64,000 nucleotides of DNA from Bradyrhizobium elkanii USDA 76 (GTDB lineage Bacteria; Pseudomonadota; Alphaproteobacteria; Rhizobiales; Xanthobacteraceae), in assembly GCF_023278185.1 (NCBI RefSeq), contig NZ_CP066356.1, positions 992,001 to 1,056,000 of the forward strand, in the 5' to 3' direction. Below are positions 49,130 to 59,503 of the stretch, one piece after another (position 1 is the stretch's first letter; every line of letters begins with the position of its first letter). Below the pieces are notes generated by a model. The model ran no database searches, was not told the DNA's origin, and was given only the letters and a program-made list of their open reading frames with translations. The translations under genes were made by a program, and so were the position numbers.

Positions 49130-49145
49130 AGTTCAAGCTGCAAAA

Positions 49146-50660
49146 CTAGTGTGAGGCCTCAGTACGGCGTGGCTTGGCGCGCCGCTGTGACGTGTGTTGA
49201 TCGATCACGCACCGCAGCCGTAGCGCCGCCGCCTCCAGCTCCTCCGGTTCGAATCCGCCGAAGCCGAGCATGAGGCCGGAGCGCGGTGCGGCCTGGTACA
49301 TCGGTGAAATCGGTCGCACGACGATGCCGGCGACGAGCGCGGCCTTTGCCAATTGCACATCGTCGAAGCGCTCTGGCAGCCACAGCAGCAGATGCATGCC
49401 CTGGTCGCTCGGCTGCAGCGTGACGTCACCAGGCATGTGACGCGTCAGCGCCGCGATCAGCGTCGCACGCCGTGCGGCGTAGACGCCGCGAATCCGCCTG
49501 ATATGCGCCTCGAACAGCCCCTCGCGCATATAGGCCGCCAGCACATGCTGATCGGCGGTCGGCGAATGCCGGTCGAGCAGCGCCCGCGCGCCGGCGAAAG
49601 CGTCGATCAGCGGCGAAGGCGCCACGACATAGCCGAGCCGCAGCGAGGGAAACAGCACCTTGCTCAGCGTGCCCAGATAAATCACCCGCGATGGCGCGAG
49701 GCCCTGCATCGACGGGAACGGATGCCCGGCATAGCGCAGCTCGCTGTCGTAATCGTCCTCGACGATCCACCCATCATGTCGTTGCGCCCACGCCACCAGC
49801 GCGTTGCGGCGGGCCATGCTCATCGGCATGCCCAGCGGATATTGATGCGAGGGCGTCACGAAGGCCGCGCGCGCATGCGGGCATGCGGCGACCGCGGCTT
49901 CGACGTCGATGCCCTGCGCATCGACCGATACGCGCGTGGTGAGGAGATCGAGATCGTCGAGCACCGCCGTCATGCCGGGATAGGCGGGATCCTCGGCCCA
50001 GACCCGGTCGCCTGACGACAGCAGCACGCGGCCGGCGAGATAGAGGCCTTGCTGGGTGCCGGCCGTGATCACGACCTGCTCGGGCTCGCAATGCACCGCG
50101 CGGGATTTGCGCACATAGTCGGCGATCGCCTGCCGCAGCTCCATCAGGCCGCGCGGATCGCCATAGCTCGCCGGCGCCGCCGTGCGCGATGCGCGCACGC
50201 GGTTGCCGAGGCGGCGCCACTGGTCGTCGGGCGCGACCGCGCCGCCGGGGACTGCGATCGCAAACGGGATTTCCGGCATCGGCGTGAAGGCCGCCGCCAC
50301 TTTGACAAGCCGCGCCGCGCGCGGCGGCAACTGGATCGGCGCCGATTCGTTCGGGCTGCGATCGACCATGACGGGCCGTGCCTGCTCGGCAAGCGTCGGC
50401 GCGACGCGGGTGCCGGCACCGACCTGCGATTCCAGATAGCCCTCGGCCAGCAACTGCTCGAAGGCTTCCGTGACCGTGCCGCGCGCAACGCCGAGCGAGG
50501 CCGACAGCGCGCGCGTCGACGGCAGGAATTCCCCGGCCTTCAGTTCGCCGCTCGCAATCGCGGCACGCAGGGCCTGCGCGATCTGGCGCCCGACCTGCCC
50601 GGCGGCGCGGTCGACCGCGCCGAGCGAAGGGATGCTGATCGTGGCGCGCAGACGGGGCAT
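49146..50660 (-). CDS. MocR-type regulator (GntR winged helix fused to aminotransferase fold)
   Basis: A 504-residue protein. The GntR helix-turn-helix spans ~25-85 (LRAAIASGELKAGEFLPSTRALSASLGVARGTVTEAFEQL). The aminotransferase fold (~130-490) has WIVEDDYDSELRY and the PLP lysine in GTLSKVLFPSLRLGY. MocR proteins bind PLP and control vitamin B6 or amino-acid genes, usually the divergent neighbour. Here the divergent pair is a PaiB-like protein and a LysE exporter. An inverted repeat lies in the 109-bp divergent gap. Confidence 0.92.
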   Translation of the reverse strand: MPRLRATISIPSLGAVDRAAGQVGRQIAQALRAAIASGELKAGEFLPSTRALSASLGVARGTVTEAFEQLLAEGYLESQVGAGTRVAPTLAEQARPVMVDRSPNESAPIQLPPRAARLVKVAAAFTPMPEIPFAIAVPGGAVAPDDQWRRLGNRVRASRTAAPASYGDPRGLMELRQAIADYVRKSRAVHCEPEQVVITAGTQQGLYLAGRVLLSSGDRVWAEDPAYPGMTAVLDDLDLLTTRVSVDAQGIDVEAAVAACPHARAAFVTPSHQYPLGMPMSMARRNALVAWAQRHDGWIVEDDYDSELRYAGHPFPSMQGLAPSRVIYLGTLSKVLFPSLRLGYVVAPSPLIDAFAGARALLDRHSPTADQHVLAAYMREGLFEAHIRRIRGVYAARRATLIAALTRHMPGDVTLQPSDQGMHLLLWLPERFDDVQLAKAALVAGIVVRPISPMYQAAPRSGLMLGFGGFEPEELEAAALRLRCVIDQHTSQRRAKPRRTEASH

Positions 50661-50683
50661 AGTGGACCAATCAAGATGATCGA

Positions 50684-50708
50684 AAGTGGCTCTTATCATA
50701 GGCCACTT
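50684..50708. promoter_or_regulatory. Inverted repeat between MocR and PaiB genes
   Basis: AAGTGGC and GCCACTT are perfect 7-base arms separated by 11 bases, between the divergent starts at 50660 and 50770. An upstream AGTGGACC near the MocR start may be a third half-site. Such spaced half-sites fit a MocR dimer. Confidence 0.55.
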
Positions 50709-50769
50709 CAGCGCTATGGTGCGAGCAGCAATTGATGAGGCCTGCCAAAGGTCTGCCGAGAGGTTCGCG

Positions 50770-51396
50770 ATGTACCTGCCGCCGCACTTCAAGATCGATG
50801 AGCTCGGTCCGATCCACGCCGCGATGCGGGCCGCAAAGCTCGCGACGCTGGTCACCGCAACCGCCGATGGCCTGATCGCAACGCCGCTGCCGCTGATCCT
50901 CGATGAGAACGAGGGCGACTGCGGCACGCTGTACGGTCACGTCGCGCGGCCCAATCCGCAGTGGAAGCTGCCCGCGGTCGGCGAGGCGATGGCGATCTTC
51001 ATGGGGCCCGACGCCTATGTGACGCCGTCCTGGTACGCGACCAAGGCCGAGCACGGCAAGGTGGTGCCGACCTGGAATTACCTCGCCGTGCACGCCTATG
51101 GTTCCGCCGAGTTCTTCGAGGATGCCGACCGCCTGCGCGACGTCGTGACTCGCTTGACCGAATTGCACGAGAAGTCGCGCCAGGAAGCCTGGCAGGTCAG
51201 CGATGCGCCGGATGATTTCATCAAGGCGCAGCTGCGCGGCATCGTCGGCTTCCGGATGCCGATCACGCGGATCGACGCCAAGAAGAAGATGAGCCAGAAC
51301 CGCAAGCTCGAGGATCGCGCCGGCGTCATCGCGGGTCTTGGCGCCAGCGACGATCCGGTCGACCGCGAGGTCGCGGCGATGATCCCTGGGAACTGA
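50770..51396 (+). CDS. PaiB-type FMN-binding protein
   Basis: A 208-residue protein of the PaiB family (FMN-binding negative transcriptional regulator, split-barrel fold). Blocks: MYLPPHFKIDELGPIHAAMRA, YGHVARPNPQW, ATKAEHGKVVPTWNY and GIVGFRMPITRIDAKKKMSQN. The name comes from Bacillus PaiB; an enzymatic role is possible. ATG at 50770 is used. It is divergent from MocR and followed by LysE in 14 bases, so the two are likely co-transcribed under MocR. Confidence 0.9.
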   Translation: MYLPPHFKIDELGPIHAAMRAAKLATLVTATADGLIATPLPLILDENEGDCGTLYGHVARPNPQWKLPAVGEAMAIFMGPDAYVTPSWYATKAEHGKVVPTWNYLAVHAYGSAEFFEDADRLRDVVTRLTELHEKSRQEAWQVSDAPDDFIKAQLRGIVGFRMPITRIDAKKKMSQNRKLEDRAGVIAGLGASDDPVDREVAAMIPGN

Positions 51397-51410
51397 GACG
51401 AACGCGCCCG

Positions 51411-52028
51411 ATGGAATTGTATCTCGCCTTCGCGATCACGACCGCAACCTTCGCGCTGATCCCGGGTCCTGCCATGCTGTACGCCGCGGCCCGCACCTTG
51501 GCGGGCGGCAGGCGCGCAGGGCTGATGGCCTCGCTCGGGCTGCATCTCGGCGGCTATGTCCATGTCGTCGCCGCGGCGGCCGGCCTCGCTCTGCTGTTTC
51601 ATGCGGTGCCGCCGCTGTTCATGGCGATGAAGCTTGCCGGTGCGGCCTATCTGGTCTGGCTCGGGCTGTCGCTGTTCCGCGACCGCGACAATGCAAAGCG
51701 CCCCACGCTTGCGCCGCTCTCCGCGGAGCGCGCCTTCGCGCAAAGCATCGTCGTCGAGGTGCTCAATCCGAAGACCGCGATCTTCTTCCTGGCGTTCCTG
51801 CCGCAATTCGTCGATGCGTCGGCCGGCCTGCCGGTCTGGGCCCAGCTGTTTCTGCTCGGCACAACGGTCAATCTGACCTTCTCGGCGGTCGATATCGTCT
51901 GCGTGTTTTTCGCCAGCGCCGTGATGTCGAAGCTGCAGCGCTCGAAGCGGTCGCAGCGCGTCATGCAGCGGATCGGCGGCAGCATCCTGGTCGCGCTCGG
52001 CGCGCGGCTGGCTTTCCAGGATCGCTAG
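51411..52028 (+). CDS. LysE/RhtB-family amino-acid exporter
   Basis: A 205-residue membrane protein with about six TM helices. The family signature FALIPGPAMLYAAARTLAGGRRAGLMASLG is at the N-terminus, and NPKTAIFFLAFLPQF (~residue 118) is a second conserved block. It exports amino acids or related compounds. Next to PaiB and under a divergent MocR, it may lower an inhibitory amino acid. Confidence 0.9.
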   Translation: MELYLAFAITTATFALIPGPAMLYAAARTLAGGRRAGLMASLGLHLGGYVHVVAAAAGLALLFHAVPPLFMAMKLAGAAYLVWLGLSLFRDRDNAKRPTLAPLSAERAFAQSIVVEVLNPKTAIFFLAFLPQFVDASAGLPVWAQLFLLGTTVNLTFSAVDIVCVFFASAVMSKLQRSKRSQRVMQRIGGSILVALGARLAFQDR

Positions 52029-52114
52029 CAGCAGTCATGTCCATCAGCGGCGATGGTGCGGATCAACGCCTCGCCAAGCTGCGCGACGAGCCGCTTCTGC
52101 AATGGCGCGGTCGG

Positions 52115-54718
52115 TCAATTTCTGCGCACGGCTTCGGTCGTGCTTGACGCCATGGGCGTGCCGGACGATCGCGTCGGTCGCGGCGGCGCAAGATCGTGGA
52201 TAAAATCTCTCAGCGCCTCGGTATCGAACGGCTTGCGGAGTATTTTCAGACTTGGTGGAGCTGCTTTTGCGGCATCGCTGTAGCCGGTTGTAAGGGCGAT
52301 CGGCAAACCGGGATATCGCGACCTGACTTCTCTCGCGAGCCCGACGCCATCGATGGTCCCGGGCATCACGATATCGCTGAAGACGAGATCGATCTTTGTA
52401 CCGGCTTCGAGCAATTTCAGCGCCGCTTCGGCCGAATCTCGATAGATCGTGTCATAGCCCAGATGCTCGAACAGCGAGGATGTCACATCCGCCACTTCGG
52501 GGCTGTCGTCGACAATGAGAACCGTCTGCCGCTGCGGTTGCCTTGATCTTGCTCTGGCAGCGGCCAGCTCTTTACTGGTGATTTGCTCGTCTGCGCAGGA
52601 CGGCAGGTAGATCGTAATCGTCGTTCCCTGCCCAACCTTGCTGTCCGCCGTCACCGTTCCGCCGGCCTGGTGCGCGAAACCATAGACTTGGGACAAGCCG
52701 AGCCCGGTACCCTTGCCGACCTCCTTGGTCGTGAAGAACGGATCGAACATCTTGGACAGCAGGTTTGGCGGAATGCCGGTGCCGGTATCGCTAAGGGCTA
52801 TCGCAAAGAAGGCCTTTGCGCGGCGATCGCCGCCGGTTTCCTGGTTCGCGGTCACCGCATGGACGGATAAGGTGAACGTGCCGCCGCTCGGCATGGCATC
52901 GCGCGCATTGACGGCGATGTTGACGATCGCAAGTTCCAGCTCGGCGAGGTCCACCTTGACCGACGCTACGCCCTCGCCGACGTTTTCGTTGTACACGATG
53001 TTCCCGCGCAGCGAGCTCTCGATCATGGTCCGCATGTTCTTGATGGACGCATTCAGGTCGACGACCGTCGGGCTGAGATGCTGATGACGAGAGAACGTCA
53101 ACAACTGGCGGGTGAGGCTCTCGCCGCGTTTGGCCGCGGTCTGTATGGCTTCAATTGCCTTGGGCAGTTTTGGATCGAGCAGGCGAGTGAAGATCTGGGC
53201 ACTGCCCCCGATGATCATCAATAGATTGTTGAAGTCGTGTGCAATCCCGCCGGTCAGCTTGCCGATTGCCTCCATTTTCTGCGACATCGCGAGCTGCTCG
53301 CGTGCCTGAACCAGCTTCTCCTCCGCGTCGCGTCGCTCGGTTGCGTCGCGCAGAATACTGATAAAGCCGATCAGATTTCCCGCGTCATCATGGCTCGACG
53401 AGACCGAGCCGGTGATGAAGAACGGCGTCCCGTTCTTTCTGATGCGCCAACCCTCTACGTCGTACTTGCCTCTTTCGGTTGCCGTCTCCAGCGCGTGTGT
53501 CGGCGAACCCGCACGGCGTTCATCCGGCCGATAAAATATGCCAAAATGCTTGCCTATGATTTCTTCCGAGGTGTAGCCGATGATCTTTTGAGCGGTGCTA
53601 TTCCAGCTCGTAACGTGTCCTTCCCGATCAAGCGCAAAAATCGCATAGTCGACGACGCCTTCGATAAGGGTTTGGAAGTGCCGTCTGATGCTGTCGAGCG
53701 CCAAAGCGTTCCGTTCAAGTTGACCGTTCAGTTGGTCCTGCACGGAAAGCAGATGGGCTTCCGTGGTCTGGCGCGTGGCAATTGCCGCAGCCAGGGCAAG
53801 AGGGGGCGCCGATACGCTGATCGTAAGCACGAGCAGTGACAACAACGCTGCGTTCGGATCCGTTTTCGGAAACGGATCATTACCGAACGCGAACCCCCAG
53901 ACTGCCATTCCGGTGAAAATGAGCGCAGCCGTGGCCGCGGTGCATCGATTGCCGCGCAGACTGGTCCAGATCAACGGGAGCAAAACCAGAAAGCCCAGCA
54001 GGCCGCGATGCGGCAACGGCACGTTGAGCTCGTCGCTGATGAGGTCGCTGCCGATGAGCGGGCTGTAGGCCACGATCCCAATGAGACCAGCGAGAGCGAT
54101 AACTGCGATCGATTCCAGCAGATCCCACCTGGGGGAAACCCGTAAGGGCATCATCGCCAAGAGCACGATGACCGGAGCAATCACCAGGGTCGCGGCTGCG
54201 TCGGCAAGCCACCAGGTCAGCCCGGCGGCGACGGAATCGGGAAAGCTCGGTTCGCTGACGAAGATGAATCCGGCCAAAGCGGTGAATGAACTGATCATCG
54301 CGGTCGGTGCAAGGGAAATGCTCGCAAACTTTGCGACACCGGATGGCGTGGCAAACGTCTGGCGACCGTTCGACCAGCGTCCGATCAGCCATGTCCCGGC
54401 CAATGCAGCAAGGAGGGTGCCGATCCCGGCGGCGACAAACTCCAGGAGCGATCGGTCGGTCATCAGGTAAGGCGCGACGGCGCCCACCAGGATCGCGGGC
54501 CAGACCCGGTACCCACGCAGCAGCATGAGCGCGAGCGCAACCCCGGTTGGCGGCCACAGCGGTGTCGCGGCTGGATTGATGGCGGGAAGGAGATGTGCGG
54601 AGGCCGCAAGGCTCCCGTAGAGCGCGGTGACGATAAGAACTTCGACCGAGTAGGTCACAGCGCTCCGAGCATCGCCAAAGGCGAAAATCCCGGCCTTATC
54701 GAACCTTGCCCGTTCCAT
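52115..54718 (-). CDS. Hybrid sensor histidine kinase with MASE1 membrane sensor
   Basis: About 867 residues. An N-terminal MASE1 sensor with eight or more TM helices (~20-310) is followed by a PAS domain (FQTLIEGVVDYAIFALDREGHVTSWN, ~345-460), HisKA with GKLTGGIAHDFNNLL (His phospho-acceptor), and HATPase (NIAVNARDAMPSGG, SDTGTGIPP, GTGLGLSQVYGF). The C-terminal receiver has VLIVDDSPEV and phospho-acceptor Asp in VFSDIVMPG. No separate response regulator is adjacent. The signal is unknown. ATG at 54718 has AAAGG upstream. Confidence 0.92.
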   Translation of the reverse strand: MERARFDKAGIFAFGDARSAVTYSVEVLIVTALYGSLAASAHLLPAINPAATPLWPPTGVALALMLLRGYRVWPAILVGAVAPYLMTDRSLLEFVAAGIGTLLAALAGTWLIGRWSNGRQTFATPSGVAKFASISLAPTAMISSFTALAGFIFVSEPSFPDSVAAGLTWWLADAAATLVIAPVIVLLAMMPLRVSPRWDLLESIAVIALAGLIGIVAYSPLIGSDLISDELNVPLPHRGLLGFLVLLPLIWTSLRGNRCTAATAALIFTGMAVWGFAFGNDPFPKTDPNAALLSLLVLTISVSAPPLALAAAIATRQTTEAHLLSVQDQLNGQLERNALALDSIRRHFQTLIEGVVDYAIFALDREGHVTSWNSTAQKIIGYTSEEIIGKHFGIFYRPDERRAGSPTHALETATERGKYDVEGWRIRKNGTPFFITGSVSSSHDDAGNLIGFISILRDATERRDAEEKLVQAREQLAMSQKMEAIGKLTGGIAHDFNNLLMIIGGSAQIFTRLLDPKLPKAIEAIQTAAKRGESLTRQLLTFSRHQHLSPTVVDLNASIKNMRTMIESSLRGNIVYNENVGEGVASVKVDLAELELAIVNIAVNARDAMPSGGTFTLSVHAVTANQETGGDRRAKAFFAIALSDTGTGIPPNLLSKMFDPFFTTKEVGKGTGLGLSQVYGFAHQAGGTVTADSKVGQGTTITIYLPSCADEQITSKELAAARARSRQPQRQTVLIVDDSPEVADVTSSLFEHLGYDTIYRDSAEAALKLLEAGTKIDLVFSDIVMPGTIDGVGLAREVRSRYPGLPIALTTGYSDAAKAAPPSLKILRKPFDTEALRDFIHDLAPPRPTRSSGTPMASSTTEAVRRN

Positions 54719-55396
54719 CACAAGCCTTTGCGGTGGGCACCTCAAGAATGCGGTAGGAAACGACCTGGCACCCGGTCCAATGTCACCCGAAGGAGGGCGA
54801 TTGCATTTTCACCATGTCGATGACCCCTGCCAAACACTCAACGCAGTTTTGACCAAAGCATGGCCGCTGGATCGAGAGTAGGGGGCGCCAACAACTTCGT
54901 CACAAGGGGTTATGAGGCAGGATCGCTGACCTAATGGCGTCAGTCCTGCAAAATTGATCCGATCCCGCTGCGTGTCGGTATCGCTCAAGTGATCGCTTTG
55001 GGTCAAAGGCGAATATCGGCAACAGCCGTTCGAGCTCAGCTTTGGGCCAGGAGCAGAGGCCGGAACGGCGCGAGCGATCGGCGTTCTCTCGCCGCCATGT
55101 CGACCCCGAGACACCGGCAGATTTATCTTCAACCCTAGGTAGCCAAACTCGGGCTGTATGGTACCGTGCCCTCGCATACGGACCGTTCTCGTCGACGTGC
55201 CGAGACAACCTCACCTACAAATCCTATGTCGATTGCGTCGAGATCAAATGGTTCCTGGGCGAGTACCGAAACAGAGCCTGGTGGCTTTGCAGCAGCCTGC
55301 AGGTCGCCGGGAAGTTTAAGGTCGCCGAGCTCAAGCGATCGAAACCTCCACACTAGACCGTGACGAGATTGGGTCGAACAGCGACGGCGACGCGCA
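54719..55396. other. 678-bp stretch without a recognised gene
   Basis: Open frames here give arginine-rich products without family features. The DNA leads into a DUF1254/DUF1214 pseudogene, so the stretch may be decayed coding sequence. Confidence 0.4.
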
Positions 55397-55993
55397 ACAT
55401 GGTTATTCTCGGTCGCACCTATGCGGACGGCACAGAGGCTGACTACAAGGCCGTCAACGCGCTGCAGGCGCAATACAAGATCACGCCGCTTTCGTCGTGG
55501 GGCAAGCCATACACGCCGGTCGCGCCTCCGGTGAATCCCAATCCGGGCTTCAGCATGACCGACAAGCCGCTGGCGGCCTTCGGTTGGCCCGCAAATCAGG
55601 AGCGTGATGCGGTCTATCCGAATACCGAGAAGGACTCGACAGGACAGAAGCTGAGCGGTGCGAACAAGTACACATTGACGTTTGCAAAGGATGCGACACC
55701 GCCCGTCAATGGCTTCTGGTCGTTCACCATGTACATGATCGACCAGGGCTGGTGGTTCGTTCCCAATCCGCTGAACAGATTCACCGTCAGCATGCGCGAC
55801 AATCCGAAGTTCAATCCGGACGGCTCGCTGACCCTCTACTTCCAGAACGAGTCGCCGGGTGCTGACGAACTGGCTGCCGGCGCCCAAGGGCGATTTTGTG
55901 CTGATGCTGCGAATGTACTGGCCCAGGGACACTGCGCCTTCGATCATCGACGGAAGCTGGAAAGTGCCGCAGGTGATCAAGGTCGGCTCATAG
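55397..55993 (+). pseudogene. DUF1254/DUF1214 protein remnant
   Basis: LGRTYADGTEADYKAVNALQ and SWGKPYTPVAPPVNPNPGF are from the end of the DUF1254 domain. FGWPANQERDAVYPNTEKD, NKYTLTFAKDATPPVNGFWS, FTMYMIDQGWWFVPNPLNRF and GSLTLYFQNESPGAD are from DUF1214. The frame then breaks: at about 55865 the coding shifts by one base to NWLPAPKGDFVLMLRMYWPR, then SIIDGSWKVPQVIKVGS and TAG at 55991. The N-terminus is missing, and about 200 residues appear lost between the two domains, judged from memory of the family. Confidence 0.75.
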
Positions 55994-56286
55994 CCGCGAA
56001 TAGGCGATTGCCTTGCGCACGAAATGACTCCGGTCGGCGGGAAGCCGCGTGCGTCGGCACCCGGCCGATCGCGACATTGCTGGGGTCGCGCAGGGGTGAT
56101 CGGTGTCGGTGCGAAGCGGACATCGTCGAAGATTTGTGGGTACGGTCCCGGTTGCCCGCTGGGTGCGATCGGCACGCGGCTTTCCCTTCGCCCTCTGTTT
56201 CCTGAGCGCGAAACGAAATGCAACGCTCGGACAGATTATGTCGCGAGAGCGCGGATGTATGACTCGCAGCCGGCAACACATTTGGT

Positions 56287-56407
56287 GTCGTCCTGGCGAA
56301 AGCCAGGACCCATTACCCCAAATGAGAGTTGCTGCGCGATGCTGGGCCCACGATCCCGTTCATCACCGAATGCGGTGGTTATGGGTTCTGGCTTTCGCCA
56401 GGACGAC
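56287..56407. repeat. Interspersed 121-bp palindromic repeat (family A)
   Basis: Starts GTCGTCCTGGCGAAAGCCAG and ends CTGGCTTTCGCCAGGACGAC, an inverted repeat. The inner part CCATTACCCCAA / GGTGGTTATGGGT matches the copies at 38056 and 61954. Confidence 0.9.
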
Positions 56408-56462
56408 GCACCGAAAGGATCGCGGGCTCGTTCAGCCCGCCAATCCGGACCAGCCCAAAAAC

Positions 56463-56492
56463 AAAAAAACGCCCCCGAGACGGGGGCGTTTT
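56463..56492 (-). terminator. Intrinsic terminator of rpmE
   Basis: AACGCCCCCG and CGGGGGCGTT form a 10-bp stem with a 3-base loop. On the minus strand it is followed by a run of T, 35 bases after the rpmE stop. Confidence 0.88.
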
Positions 56493-56526
56493 GCGCGTGA
56501 TCGCCAGGGCGATTGCGAAGCGGACT

Positions 56527-56754
56527 TTAGTCCTTCTTGAGGAAGCCCGAAAACTTCTTCTGGAAGCGCGAGACGCGGCCGCCGCGGTCCATCAGTTGCT
56601 GGGTGCCGCCGGTCCAGGCCGGGTGCGACTTGGGGTCGATGTCGAGGTTCAGCGTGTCACCTTCCTTGCCCCAGGTCGAGCGGGTCAGGTACTCGGTGCC
56701 GTCGGTCATGACGACCTTAATCGTATGATAATTCGGATGAATATCGGCTTTCAT
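56527..56754 (-). CDS. rpmE: 50S ribosomal protein L31
   Basis: A 75-residue protein beginning [20 protein letters not shown] and ending in basic [13 protein letters not shown], the long form of L31. The zinc-binding cysteines of the C+ type are absent, so it is the C- type. Single gene with its own terminator downstream. Confidence 0.95.
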   Translation of the reverse strand: MKADIHPNYHTIKVVMTDGTEYLTRSTWGKEGDTLNLDIDPKSHPAWTGGTQQLMDRGGRVSRFQKKFSGFLKKD

Positions 56755-56948
56755 GACAGTTCCTTCGGCGCGCCGGCGCCCGTCTCAAGATGTCTGGAAT
56801 ACGGGATTTGCGCGGGTCTATAACCCATGGAGCCCGCCAAAACAAGCCAAGAAAGGGCCTAAGCCCATCACCGGATTGGGACTTTACCGGATTTGCCAGC
56901 CGGGGGTCGGCGGGCCTATGTGGGGGGCGGTAGAACCGGTCTAGATTG

Positions 56949-58805
56949 ATGAGCGTAGCCGAACAGCTTGAGACCCCGCGCGGCGCCCCGCAGCCCCCGC
57001 GCGACGCGTTGCTCGATGAGGAAGCCTTCATCGAGAGCCAGATCACGGAGCCGGCGAAGAGCCGTGCCCGGTTGCGGCCGTTGCTTGCGCTCGCGCCCTA
57101 TGTGGCGCGCTACAAGGGCCGGGCGATCCTCGCGCTGATCTCGCTGACGATCGCCGCGATCACCACGCTGATCGTGCCGGTCGCGGTGCGGCGGATGATC
57201 GACATGGGCTTCACGCCCGAAGGCATCGCGATGATCAACAGCTATTTCAGCGTGATGATCGCGGTCGTCGCGGTGCTCGCCTGTGCCAGTGCCTCGCGCT
57301 ACTACCTCGTGATGACGATCGGCGAGCGCATCGTCGCCGATCTTAGGCGCGACGTGTTCGCGCATCTGATTTCGCTGTCGCCCTCGTTCTTCGACTCCGC
57401 ACGATCAGGCGAATTGGTGTCGAGGCTCACCGCCGACACCACGCAGATCAAGTCCGCGGTCGGCGCGTCGGTATCGATCGCGCTGCGCAATCTGATGCTG
57501 TTCTTCGGCGCCGCCGCGATGATGGTGATCACCAGCCCGCGGCTGTCCGGCTTCGTGCTGCTCGCGATCCCGATCATCGTGATTCCGCTGGTGGCGTTCG
57601 GCCGCTGGGTGCGGCGGCTGTCGCGCACCGCCCAGGATACGCTGGCCGATGCCAGCGCCTATGCCTCGGAGCTGGTCAATGCGATCCGCACCGTGCAGGC
57701 CTATACCGGCGAGCGGCTCGCCAGGACGCGTTTTGCCGGCGAGGTCGAGCAGGCCTATCAAGCCGCGCGCAGTTCGACCAAGGCGCGCGCGGTGCTGACG
57801 CTGATCGTCATCTTCATCGTGTTCGCCAGCGTCGTCGTGATCCTCTGGGTCGGCTCGCACGACGTGCTGGTCGGGACCATCAGTCCGGGACGGCTCGGCC
57901 AGTTCATTCTCTACACGGCGTTCGCGGCGAGCGGCCTCGGCCAGCTCAGCGAGGTCTGGGGCGAGGTCTCGGCCGCATCGGGCGCCGCCGAGCGGCTGTT
58001 CGAGATCTTGCGCGTCAGGCCGCAGATCGCGGCGCCCGCTTCGCCGCGCGCACTGCCGCAGCCGGCGCGCGGCGATGTCGGCTTCGACAATGTCAGCTTC
58101 GCCTATCCGACCCGGCCCAACGCGCTAGCGGTCGACGGCGTGTCGTTGGAGGTGCGATCGGGTGAAAAGGTCGCGATCGTCGGTCCGTCCGGCGCCGGCA
58201 AGAGCACGCTGTTCCATCTGCTGCTGCGCTTCTACGATCCGAAGTCCGGCACGATCTCGCTCGACGGCGTGCCGATCCGGCAGGCCGATCCGGCCGAGAT
58301 GCGCGCGCGCATCGCGCTGGTGCCGCAGGATTCCGTGGTGTTCGCCGCAAGCGCCCGCGAGAACATCCGGTTCGGCCGGCCCGATGCGAGCGACGCCGAG
58401 GTCGAGCGTGCCGCCGATCTCGCCCATGCCAGCGAATTCCTGCGCCGCCTGCCGGGCGGCTTCGACGCCCAGCTCGGCGAGCGCGGTGTGACGCTGTCAG
58501 GCGGCCAGCGCCAGCGCATCGCGATCGCGCGCGCGATCCTGCGCGATGCGCCGCTGCTGCTGCTCGACGAGGCGACCTCGGCGCTCGACGCCGAGAGCGA
58601 GACGCTGGTGCAGACGGCGCTGGAGGAACTGATGCGCCACCGCACCACGCTGGTGATCGCGCATCGTCTGGCGACCGTGTTGTCCTGCGACCGTATCCTG
58701 GTGATGGACCAGGGCAGGATCGTCGAGCAGGGCACTCACGCCGAGCTGGTCGCCGCGGGCGGCCTTTACGCCCGGCTGGCCCGACTGCAGTTCGAGGGGA
58801 TCTGA
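56949..58805 (+). CDS. ABC exporter, fused permease and ATPase (MsbA/LptA-like)
   Basis: A 618-residue half-transporter. Six TM helices (~60-330) carry a type I exporter fold ([27 protein letters not shown] at TM1). The ATPase has Walker [10 protein letters not shown] (~417), Q-loop [12 protein letters not shown], signature [15 protein letters not shown], Walker [13 protein letters not shown] and H-loop VIAHRL. It resembles exporters of lipids or drugs in Bradyrhizobiaceae that often follow rpmE. The ATG at 56949 follows a TTG at 56946. Substrate unknown. Confidence 0.92.
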   Translation: MSVAEQLETPRGAPQPPRDALLDEEAFIESQITEPAKSRARLRPLLALAPYVARYKGRAILALISLTIAAITTLIVPVAVRRMIDMGFTPEGIAMINSYFSVMIAVVAVLACASASRYYLVMTIGERIVADLRRDVFAHLISLSPSFFDSARSGELVSRLTADTTQIKSAVGASVSIALRNLMLFFGAAAMMVITSPRLSGFVLLAIPIIVIPLVAFGRWVRRLSRTAQDTLADASAYASELVNAIRTVQAYTGERLARTRFAGEVEQAYQAARSSTKARAVLTLIVIFIVFASVVVILWVGSHDVLVGTISPGRLGQFILYTAFAASGLGQLSEVWGEVSAASGAAERLFEILRVRPQIAAPASPRALPQPARGDVGFDNVSFAYPTRPNALAVDGVSLEVRSGEKVAIVGPSGAGKSTLFHLLLRFYDPKSGTISLDGVPIRQADPAEMRARIALVPQDSVVFAASARENIRFGRPDASDAEVERAADLAHASEFLRRLPGGFDAQLGERGVTLSGGQRQRIAIARAILRDAPLLLLDEATSALDAESETLVQTALEELMRHRTTLVIAHRLATVLSCDRILVMDQGRIVEQGTHAELVAAGGLYARLARLQFEGI

Positions 58806-58957
58806 GCGAATTGGGCCTCGGCGCGCTCCGCCTATGCGATTCCTATGCGATCGCGCGCGCGCTCCCCTCGAAAACCTATTCCCGCGCAAGGATAGTCGCG
58901 CCGCGCCTGACCTCCCTCGACAGCCGAAGGAAGTCAGCCGCGCGGGGTGTTCGACTG

Positions 58958-59350
58958 ATGCGCGAGAATGCGACCGAACCGGAGAGCAAACTGCTCCGTG
59001 CCTGGCAGCTTGCCGTGCTGCGCTTCGCAGTGACGCTCGACGACGACGATCGGATGCACGCGCTCGGTGTGGCCGGCGAGGTCGACCGGCTGGGCGGCGC
59101 GGCCGATGACGCCTTCCATTTCTTCCGCAGGACGACCGCGGAGCTGTGCGCGGCGATCTCCGGTCAAAGCGTGGATCAGGAGGCGGTCATCCGGCGGTTC
59201 CTGGCGCAGATCGACAATGTCAGGCTCAAGCGCGCGGTCGAGGCGGCGATCGCCAACGACCGCACGCCGCCGAAACTCGTGGCGAGCCGCGTCAAGCCCG
59301 GCCCCGATCTCTGGCGCGGGCTGGCGCCGCGGCGTGCAACCGGAACGTAG
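58958..59350 (+). CDS. Hypothetical helical protein (130 residues)
   Basis: MRENATEPESKLLRAWQLAVLRFAVTLD opens the product, followed by EVDRLGGAADDAFHFFRRTTAELCAAI and a basic C-terminus. All-helical, no signal peptide or TM. I do not recognise a family. It lies 152 bp after the ABC exporter and 153 bp before the amidohydrolase, on the same strand. Confidence 0.6.
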   Translation: MRENATEPESKLLRAWQLAVLRFAVTLDDDDRMHALGVAGEVDRLGGAADDAFHFFRRTTAELCAAISGQSVDQEAVIRRFLAQIDNVRLKRAVEAAIANDRTPPKLVASRVKPGPDLWRGLAPRRATGT

Positions 59351-59503
59351 GAAGGGCCTCACTCTGCAATCGCCATCACGGCGCGGCGGATATTCCGTCA
59401 CAGCATGTCGCCACAACCCTGGCCGGCTTGCTGCGATCAGTGCGATGCGCTTCTCTGTGCTCGACAGGAGACCGGTCGGTTTCGGAATGCGGGGAGTGGC
59501 GAG

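Noticed and set aside
55042..55356. 104-codon plus-strand frame
   Set aside because: No start signal and no motif; overlapping minus-strand frames are equally open.
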